Assembly: GCA_021779875.1 (NCBI GenBank)
Contig: JAJXZV010000444.1
Coordinates: 1-11,027 of the forward strand
Length of the DNA: 11,027 nucleotides
Source: Pseudomonadota bacterium
GTDB lineage: Bacteria; Pseudomonadota; Gammaproteobacteria; Steroidobacterales; Steroidobacteraceae
Reading direction: 5' to 3'
In this document: positions 5,975 through 11,027 of the stretch, one piece after another
Position numbering within the stretch: position 1 is the first letter of the stretch
Layout of the letters: the number at the start of each line of letters is the position of its first letter
Position numbers and translations under genes: made by a program
Notes under the pieces: model-generated
The model's input: the letters and a program-made list of their open reading frames with translations, nothing else
What the model was told of the DNA's origin: nothing
The model's database searches: none

Positions 5975-7377
5975 CGCCCGGAGTGAACCGCCGCCATCGG
6001 CAGCGGCGCCAGCTCAGCCTGAGGCAGTGCCACGCCCAGGATCTTCGCGACGGTCGGCGCGATCCGCCGCATGTCGATCTCGCCGAGATCCGTCCCCGCG
6101 GGCACGCCCGGCCCCACGATGAAGAACGACGCCCGCATCTCGGAGTCCTCGGGCAGATAGCCGTGCATGCCCCCATGGGTCGGGCCCGCGATCAAAGGCC
6201 CGGTGAGGTCGAAGCCCAGCTCGAAGCCGCTGCGGAAGGCCACCAGGAACTCGGCGTCCGGAAACGCGCCGCGGCGGACGAGTTCCTCGTGATCGAGGAC
6301 CCGCGCGATGCCGCTCGCCGGGTCGCCGGCGAGCTTCTCGAGCAGCGCCGCCACGCGTGACCGAATCTGCGCGTCCCCCGGGTCCGCCAGCATCACGGCG
6401 GCCGTGCCCCCGGCCGGCCAGGGCATGGCGCGCCAGGCGGTGATCTTGCCGCCCGGGCCCAGATCGAACAGCCCCGCATCGTGAAAGGCCGAGTACAGGT
6501 TCACGTCGTGCTCGACCCGCGCGAATCCGTGGTCCGACACGACGCACACGGTGGCCCGGCCGGGCGCCGCCTGCAGCGCCGCCGCACGCAGCTGGCCGAC
6601 CTGCGCGTCGATCCGCTCGAGCGCCGCGTTCGCCGCCGCACTGAACGGTCCCGACTCGTGCTGGGCGGTGTCCAGGCCCGTCATGTAGACCGTCATGAAG
6701 TCGGGGTGCACGGTGCGCAGCAGGCGGATCGCGAACCGCATGCGGATCTCGTCCTCGGCGACGGTCTCCTCCATGCCGCCGGGATAGCGCCCCAGCGCCT
6801 TGGACAGCCGCCGCTCCAGGCCCGGCGTCCCGACGGCGCGCTGCAGCTTGAGATCGTCGCCGGTGCCGGCGCGCCAGATCTGCGGCAGGTTGTAGTCGAT
6901 GCGCGCGCCGACGCTCACCGGCCAGTAGACGTTGGCCGTGCGCAGGTGCGCCGCCGCGGCGGCGTCCCACAGCGTGGCGACCCGCACGTCCTCGCTGTAC
7001 CAGTACCAGCCCTTCTCGTTGCGATTCAGCGGATCGAACGTGGTGTTCGAGTAGACGCCGTGCCGGGCCGGCGAAACGCCGGTCAGCAGCGTGACGTGGC
7101 TCGGGTAGGTGACCGAGGGCAGGACGCCGCGCACGCCGCTCGAGTACGCGCCGTCGGTGAGGAATTTGCGCAGATTCGGCACGGCGAGCCCGTGCCGAGC
7201 CGCGTCGAGAACGGCCTCCGGCTTCAAGCCGTCGATGGAGACCATCATCACGAATGGGCGCGCGGGGACCGGCGCGGCGCCCGCGCGCGTGCCCGCCAGG
7301 GCGGCGCCGGCGAGACAGAGGCAGGCGAGGTGCCGGCGAATCGCGGCCGAGCCGCGGGCGTGCACGTTCGGGCTCAA
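5971..7377 (-). CDS. Secreted type I phosphodiesterase/nucleotide pyrophosphatase (alkaline phosphatase superfamily)
   Basis: This 468-residue protein belongs to the NPP-type branch of the alkaline phosphatase superfamily, which uses two metal ions and a threonine nucleophile to hydrolyse phosphodiesters or nucleotides. A signal peptide (ACLCLAGAALAG, cleavage near Ala34-Ala35) predicts export to the periplasm or beyond. Metal and catalytic residues are all visible: Asp49 in SIDG, nucleophile Thr90 in PSVTYPSHVTLLTG, Asp236 and His240 in GLDTAQHE, Asp282-His283 in VSDHGF, and a late His405 in MHGY. I chose a TTG start at 7377. It overlaps the upstream stop as TTGA and follows GGAGAG by nine bases. 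GTG at 7365 is an alternative. The frame is open to 7881, but that part is a shadow of the nucleosidase gene. It is last in the operon. The substrate (nucleotide, nucleotide sugar or phospholipid) cannot be told. Confidence 0.9.
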   Translation of the reverse strand: MSPNVHARGSAAIRRHLACLCLAGAALAGTRAGAAPVPARPFVMMVSIDGLKPEAVLDAARHGLAVPNLRKFLTDGAYSSGVRGVLPSVTYPSHVTLLTGVSPARHGVYSNTTFDPLNRNEKGWYWYSEDVRVATLWDAAAAAHLRTANVYWPVSVGARIDYNLPQIWRAGTGDDLKLQRAVGTPGLERRLSKALGRYPGGMEETVAEDEIRMRFAIRLLRTVHPDFMTVYMTGLDTAQHESGPFSAAANAALERIDAQVGQLRAAALQAAPGRATVCVVSDHGFARVEHDVNLYSAFHDAGLFDLGPGGKITAWRAMPWPAGGTAAVMLADPGDAQIRSRVAALLEKLAGDPASGIARVLDHEELVRRGAFPDAEFLVAFRSGFELGFDLTGPLIAGPTHGGMHGYLPEDSEMRASFFIVGPGVPAGTDLGEIDMRRIAPTVAKILGVALPQAELAPLPMAAVHSGR

Positions 7378-7967
7378 TTTCCGGGGCTCTCCAGCATGCG
7401 GTAGAGGCCGAGGAATTCCTCGGCCGCCCGATGCACGTTGCTCTGCCAGTGCTCCGCGGCCTCGTGATCCGCCCCGTCGGTCACGTATTTCACGCACGCG
7501 AAACGCGCCTTCTCGATCCAGCACACCTTGGCGAGCGCATAGGCCTCCATGTCCACCACGTCGAGATGCTGCGCGCCCGGACCGGTGACGAACGAATCCC
7601 CACTGCCGCACACCGCCGCGTGCAGATGCGTGAACACCGGATCGAAACGCAGCCAGGCCGGCGACTCGTCGAAGGGCGTCACGCCGATCTCGAACCCCAG
7701 TCCGCGCACGTCCATGTCCCGCTGCACGAACTCGTGGCAGGCGAGCAGCGCGCCGGCGCCGTGCACGTGGCTTCCCGCCGAACCGAAATTCACCACGAGC
7801 GGCGCCGCCTGCCCCGCGTGCGAGTACCGGCACAGCGCCCGGGTCAGCGCCATCGCCGCGTTCACCTTGCCCACCCCGCAATAGAGGACCGGCACGGCGG
7901 CGGCCTCGAACACCCCGGCCGACTCCGCCGGCAGGGCCATGACCACCAGGATGGACGGCAGGCTCAC
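7374..7967 (-). CDS. MTA/SAH nucleosidase-like protein (PNP/UDP phosphorylase superfamily)
   Basis: This 197-residue cytoplasmic protein has the marks of the nucleoside phosphorylase/nucleosidase fold: an early acidic residue (Glu15 in MALPAES, matching E. coli Glu12), GVGKVNAA at 31-38, NFGSAGS at 60-66, GSGDSFV at 121-127, DMEAYALA with Glu141 at the ribose site, and KYVTDGAD with catalytic Asp164. E. coli MTA/SAH nucleosidase splits methylthioadenosine and S-adenosylhomocysteine to adenine and a thioribose sugar. Neighbouring apt would recycle that adenine, which supports this function. The protein is shorter than E. coli MTAN (232 residues), mostly through loss near the N-terminus, so another purine nucleoside (for example futalosine) could be the substrate. 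The start is GTG at 7967, preceded by AGGGG and seven bases after the apt stop. The TGA stop overlaps the TTG start of the phosphodiesterase. Confidence 0.82.
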   Translation of the reverse strand: MSLPSILVVMALPAESAGVFEAAAVPVLYCGVGKVNAAMALTRALCRYSHAGQAAPLVVNFGSAGSHVHGAGALLACHEFVQRDMDVRGLGFEIGVTPFDESPAWLRFDPVFTHLHAAVCGSGDSFVTGPGAQHLDVVDMEAYALAKVCWIEKARFACVKYVTDGADHEAAEHWQSNVHRAAEEFLGLYRMLESPGN

Positions 7968-7974
7968 GGCGCCC

Positions 7975-8484
7975 CTAGTAATCGATCGCCGCGCGCACCG
8001 CGAGATCGCGCCACTTGAATTCCGCGACCAGGTGCAGGTCGATGAGGACCCCGAGCGCGCCCACCGACAGGCCCGCGCGGGTGCACAGTTCGGCCGCCGC
8101 CGCCATGGTCCCGCCGGTGGCCAGCACGTCGTCGACCAGGAACAGGCGCCCGGTCCCCGGCTTCATCTCGAGCACCCCCGAGCCGTACTCCAGGTCGTAG
8201 GCGACGTTCACCACCGGCGGCGGCAGCTTGCCCTGCTTGCGCACGGGCACGAAGCCCTTGCGGCGGCGTAGCGCCAGCGCCGCACCCAGGATGAAGCCGC
8301 GCGACTCGATGCCGGCCACGGCATCGACCGCGTCCCACTCGGACTCGGTGAGCAGCCGGTCGAGCGCCCCGATCGTCGCCTCGAAGTGATCGCGCAACAG
8401 CGGCGAGATGTCCCGGAAAAGAATCCCCGGCTGCGGGAAGTCGGCGACGTCGGTGATGAACCGCCGCAGCTCCTCGTTGCTCAC
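7975..8484 (-). CDS. apt: Adenine phosphoribosyltransferase
   Basis: Apt joins adenine to PRPP to give AMP and pyrophosphate in the cytoplasm. The 169-residue protein (E. coli 183) has the family marks in order: DFPQPGILFRDISPLL at 15-30, the flexible-loop segment GFVPVRKQGKLP at 77-88 followed by YDLEYGSGVLEMKPG, and the PRPP-binding loop FLVDDVLATGGT at 115-126. A deletion of a few residues before the PRPP loop accounts for some of the shorter length; the catalytic parts are intact. The start is GTG at 8484. It overlaps the TGA of the upstream S10 peptidase gene as GTGA and has no separate strong ribosome binding site, so translation is probably coupled. It is second in a four-gene minus-strand operon, directly before the nucleosidase that would supply adenine. 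The stop is TAG. Confidence 0.95.
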   Translation of the reverse strand: MSNEELRRFITDVADFPQPGILFRDISPLLRDHFEATIGALDRLLTESEWDAVDAVAGIESRGFILGAALALRRRKGFVPVRKQGKLPPPVVNVAYDLEYGSGVLEMKPGTGRLFLVDDVLATGGTMAAAAELCTRAGLSVGALGVLIDLHLVAEFKWRDLAVRAAIDY

Positions 8485-10130
8485 CGGGCGGCCGCCCCGT
8501 TGCGCGTCTTGTCGATGAAGGCCGCCACGTTGGCATGCAGCGCCTGCAGATCCGGCTCGTGGGCGTAGACCATGTGCCCGGACGTGTAGAAATGGGTCTC
8601 GATGTTCTCCTGCAGCGACGCCTGGATCGGCAGCTGCCGCAGTTCGAACACGGCGGCGAAGTACGGCGTGGCGAGATCGTAATAGCCGCCGTTCATCATC
8701 ACCTTGAGGCGCGGATTCTGCTTCATCGCGACGGCGAGATCCGGCATGACGTTGGTGGGACCCGGGATCTTCTGCGTGGCGCCCGGCGGCTGATGCAGGT
8801 AATCCCAGGTCTTCTCCACGTCCGTCTCCGGCTTGTAGGTCTTGTTCGCGCCGAACTTGAGCACGGTGCGCACGTAGTCGTTGAACGCCGACACGTACGC
8901 CGAGGAGATCGCCGCGGACTGCGGATCGTATTCCGCCTCCCGGCTCATCGGATCGAGCGTCGGCCCGGCGAAACGCGTGTCGAGCCGCCCGGTGGTCGTC
9001 TCACTGCCGAGCAGGGTCTTCTCGAACTGACCGCCGTTGACCCGCAGGTTGGAGCGCTCGATGTAGTCGGCCGGCAGCCCGGTATAGGCGTGCAGCTTCG
9101 CGGCGATGGCCGTCCTGCGCCCGCCGTCGAGCGACGCACCCTGCGCCAGCGCATCGGCATACTCGGTCAGCGCGAATCGCTCGACCTCCCGCAGCAGCGG
9201 CTCGAGGGCGGCCGGCTGATCGGGCAGCTTGTGGTGATACCACGCGGTCGCGGCATACGTGGGCAGCGCCAGCACGTAGGGCAGATCCACCCCGGGGTTG
9301 TACTGGGGCGCATCCACGCTGTCGTCGAAGTTCAGGATCTGGGACAGCAGGATGACGCCGTTCAGATCCAGCGACTTCTCCGATTCGAGGATGTTGGCGA
9401 GCACGGCCGAGCGCGTCGTGCCGTAGCTCTCGCCGAACAGATACTTGGGGGAATTCCACCGATTGTGCCGCGACAGGAATTCGACGATGAAATTCGCGAA
9501 GGCGTGGGCGTCCTGGTCGACCCCGTAGAACGCCTTCTCCTTGTCCGTGCCGCGCAGATGCCCGAATCCCGTCCCCGGCGCGTCGATGAACACCAGATCG
9601 CTCGCGTCGATCAGGCTGTATTCGTTGTCGATCAGCCGGTAGGGGGCCGCCGGGCTGTGCGCGCCGTCCACGGTCACCACCCGCTTGGGCGCGAACGCAC
9701 CCATGTGCAGCCACACGGTCGACGAGCCCGGTCCGCCGTTGTACAGGAAGGTGATGGGCCGGCGCGGATCCTCCTTGTCGCCCCTGAAGTAGGCGACGTA
9801 CGACATCCCGGCCTCGGGCGGCTGCGGCGGCGGGGCGGCGGGGTGTTCGCCCCCCGCCGCCGGCGCGGGCGCGTCCTCGTCCATGGGATCCTTGACGTGC
9901 ACCACCATGACGCCGGCCTCGGCCTGGTAGGCCAGAGCCCGGCCGCCGATGGTCACCGAACCCGGGGTGACCTGGTGTTCGTCCCTCAGGGCGCGTCCGG
10001 CCGACTCGGCCTCCGGGGCGGCGGGCTTCGGATCGGAACTGGCGGCCGCCGGCGCCGCCGCGGCCGCCGAACCCCAGAACGACAGGCAAAGGAACAGCGC
10101 GCGCACCTTGCGGCGAGCAATGAAATTCAT
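8481..10130 (-). CDS. Secreted S10 family serine carboxypeptidase
   Basis: This 549-residue protein is a bacterial member of peptidase family S10 (carboxypeptidase Y-like, alpha/beta-hydrolase fold), which removes C-terminal residues from peptides. The oxyanion segment NGGPGSS is at 131-137, the nucleophile Ser235 is in FGESYG, Asp485 is in NGGYYDLATPY and His519 is in TSGHMVY, so the triad is complete. An N-terminal signal peptide (ALFLCLSFWGSAAAAA) predicts export. A Pro/Ala/Gly-rich, low-complexity stretch at about 83-107 interrupts the region before the fold and is probably a flexible loop. The ATG at 10130 follows GGAG by seven bases, which decides the start; the frame is open further to 10214 but into the control region. 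It is the first gene of the operon, and its TGA overlaps the apt GTG. No direct biochemical link to adenine salvage is evident. Confidence 0.93.
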   Translation of the reverse strand: MNFIARRKVRALFLCLSFWGSAAAAAPAAASSDPKPAAPEAESAGRALRDEHQVTPGSVTIGGRALAYQAEAGVMVVHVKDPMDEDAPAPAAGGEHPAAPPPQPPEAGMSYVAYFRGDKEDPRRPITFLYNGGPGSSTVWLHMGAFAPKRVVTVDGAHSPAAPYRLIDNEYSLIDASDLVFIDAPGTGFGHLRGTDKEKAFYGVDQDAHAFANFIVEFLSRHNRWNSPKYLFGESYGTTRSAVLANILESEKSLDLNGVILLSQILNFDDSVDAPQYNPGVDLPYVLALPTYAATAWYHHKLPDQPAALEPLLREVERFALTEYADALAQGASLDGGRRTAIAAKLHAYTGLPADYIERSNLRVNGGQFEKTLLGSETTTGRLDTRFAGPTLDPMSREAEYDPQSAAISSAYVSAFNDYVRTVLKFGANKTYKPETDVEKTWDYLHQPPGATQKIPGPTNVMPDLAVAMKQNPRLKVMMNGGYYDLATPYFAAVFELRQLPIQASLQENIETHFYTSGHMVYAHEPDLQALHANVAAFIDKTRNGAAAR

Positions 10131-10229
10131 GAATGATCTCCGTAAATCCGTGCGATGAGCGTTTGCCGCCACGTGTGTTGGCGCGCACGCCGATGACGCC
10201 ATCATAATATGCATCGGAGCCCTTGTGGC
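10131..10229. promoter_or_regulatory. Divergent control region between the S10 operon and the coiled-coil gene
   Basis: These 99 bases separate two divergent starts. CATAAT at 10203-10208 (five of six matches to TATAAT) is a candidate plus-strand -10, with TTGGCG at 10178-10183 as a possible -35 at a long 19-base spacing. On the minus strand the same patch reads TATTAT (10209-10204), a possible -10 for the operon without a clear -35. A short inverted repeat, CGCCA and TGGCG around 10167-10182, overlaps the -35 candidate. GGAG at 10134-10137 (read on the minus strand) and GGAG at 10216-10219 (plus) are the likely ribosome binding sites of the two genes. Confidence 0.45.
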
Positions 10230-11027
10230 ATGGCTGGACGGACGATGAAACCGACTATCTTCCCAGGAGCGCTGCGCGCCCCGGCCGCGCTCGCGCTCTG
10301 CCTGGCCGCCGCGTTGGGCGCGCCGTGCGGACGGGCCGCCCCCCCGGAGGCGACGCCGACCGGCGGCCTCACGCCGATGTCCGCCACCCAGGTCATCGAC
10401 GCGCTCGACCGGACCATCGACTGGTATCGCACGCTAGCCGCGCAGCAGAAGGCCGCGAGTGAGCCCAGCGACCTGCTGATCCTGTACGGCAATCGCCAGA
10501 TCGCGAATCAGGTGATCGCACTGGCCTTCGAGGCGGCCCGGCTCGACGCGGATCTGCTGGCGAAGAGCCCCGACGGGACGGCCGCGGCCGACGGTTCGGT
10601 GCTCCCGCCCGGCATGTCGCACCTGCTCGAGAAGCTCGATGCCCAGGCCCAGTCCGTGCAATCCGAGCTCGACGACTCGCGCCGCCGGCTCGCCGCCGCG
10701 CCCCGCCGCGCGCAGGCCGACCTGCGCGCGAAGATATCCGAATTGCAGGGTGAACTCGATCTGCTCGCCGCCAAGAGGAGCGCCCTCGGCAACCTCTCGG
10801 CGTTCATGCGCGGCGGCACCGGCCCCGGTGCGGGCGCCGGCTCCCTCAAGGGCCAGATCGACGCCATGGCGGTCGCGATGTCGCCCACCGGCGCGGGCGG
10901 GGCTACCGGCGGCGACGCCTCGGCGAGGCGCGGCTCCAGCTTGAAGCCGAACGGCACCGAGGGGTCGCTGAAGCCGGTGATGGCGTCGAACGGCACCACG
11001 ACACGTTCCGGTCGGCGCGAGAAATTG
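10230..11027 (+). CDS. Secreted or envelope coiled-coil protein, possibly MscS-type channel N-terminus, 3' end outside window
   Basis: The frame is open from the ATG at 10230 to the right edge (266 residues seen). GGAG at 10216-10219 lies ten bases before this ATG; a second ATG at 10245 would start directly at the signal peptide. The signal peptide has the core ALALCLAAALG and likely ends near Ala36-Ala37. A helical segment at about 51-112 (QVIDALDRTIDWYRTLAAQQ, then NRQIANQVIALAFEAARLDADLL) is followed by a heptad-like coiled coil at about 128-192 rich in Leu, Glu, Arg and Lys. A Gly/Ala/Ser-rich low-complexity stretch at 195-235 and a Ser/Thr/Lys stretch to the edge follow. I do not recognise the family with certainty. 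Such periplasmic helical domains precede the channel in some MscS-like mechanosensitive proteins, which is a guess until the C-terminal part is seen. Confidence 0.7.
   Translation, partial: MAGRTMKPTIFPGALRAPAALALCLAAALGAPCGRAAPPEATPTGGLTPMSATQVIDALDRTIDWYRTLAAQQKAASEPSDLLILYGNRQIANQVIALAFEAARLDADLLAKSPDGTAAADGSVLPPGMSHLLEKLDAQAQSVQSELDDSRRRLAAAPRRAQADLRAKISELQGELDLLAAKRSALGNLSAFMRGGTGPGAGAGSLKGQIDAMAVAMSPTGAGGATGGDASARRGSSLKPNGTEGSLKPVMASNGTTTRSGRREKL

Noticed and set aside
7378..7881. N-terminal extension of the phosphodiesterase frame up to 7881
   Set aside because: It overlaps the nucleosidase gene in another frame, looks like shadow protein, and lies before a clear signal peptide.
8535..10136. 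A 533-codon plus-strand open frame opposite the S10 peptidase
   Set aside because: It has an Arg/Gly/His-rich shadow translation with no motif, while the minus strand carries a full S10 triad and signal peptide.
10131..10214. 28-residue N-terminal extension of the S10 peptidase
   Set aside because: ATG 10130 has a well-spaced GGAG and is followed directly by a signal peptide; the extension would bury that signal peptide inside the protein.
1..11027. Defence island, CRISPR array, insertion sequence or prophage genes
   Set aside because: No repeats of CRISPR type, no transposase, integrase, nuclease or toxin-antitoxin motifs were seen on either strand; every substantial stretch is explained by the listed genes.

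Overview
This is an 11-kb piece of a GC-rich (roughly 70% by eye) bacterial chromosome. It is packed with genes, with signal-peptide proteins and an LPS-type GT9 glycosyltransferase that suggest a Gram-negative proteobacterium. The high GC, the GlgC/GlgA types and the DUF2147 and GT9 proteins resemble the Xanthomonadales/Steroidobacterales side of the Gammaproteobacteria. That placement is inference and no rRNA is present to confirm it. I see no mobile element, tRNA, rRNA, CRISPR array or prophage gene; this looks like core chromosome. No stretch longer than about 140 bases lacks a gene.

Layout. (1) 2-541, +: C-terminal end of a membrane glycosyltransferase of the GT39/GT83 type, overlapping the 3' end of glgA. 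(2) glgA (-, 496-1968) and glgC (+, 2108-3379) are divergent around a 139-bp control region containing an inverted repeat. GlgC makes ADP-glucose and GlgA polymerises it into glycogen. (3) A GT9 glycosyltransferase (-, 3376-4458) meets glgC tail to tail in a shared CTAG. It diverges from an EamA-family transporter (+, 4555-5466) at an AT-rich patch that reads as a -10 box on both strands. A secreted DUF2147 protein (+, 5492-5974) follows the transporter. (4) A tightly packed minus-strand operon is read from 10130 down to 5971: secreted S10 serine carboxypeptidase, adenine phosphoribosyltransferase (apt), an MTA/SAH-nucleosidase-like protein, and a secreted type I phosphodiesterase/nucleotide pyrophosphatase. 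(5) 10230-11027, +: start of a secreted or envelope coiled-coil protein that runs off the window; it may be the N-terminal domain of an MscS-type channel.

How the genes work together. The four-gene operon reads as salvage. The phosphodiesterase could release nucleotides outside the cytoplasm, the nucleosidase frees adenine from methylthioadenosine or S-adenosylhomocysteine, and Apt converts adenine to AMP. The S10 peptidase is the odd partner. AMP is a known inhibitor of many GlgC enzymes, but a link between the operon and glycogen synthesis is only speculation.

The most unusual features are in the signals around the genes. Eight of ten readable stop codons are TAG. The only two TGA stops lie in overlapping stop/start junctions where TGA is forced. 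Two convergent gene pairs share a single palindromic CTAG for both stops. I did not find an entirely new system; the best candidates for follow-up are the operon composition, the amber-stop bias and the unrecognised coiled-coil gene at the right edge.
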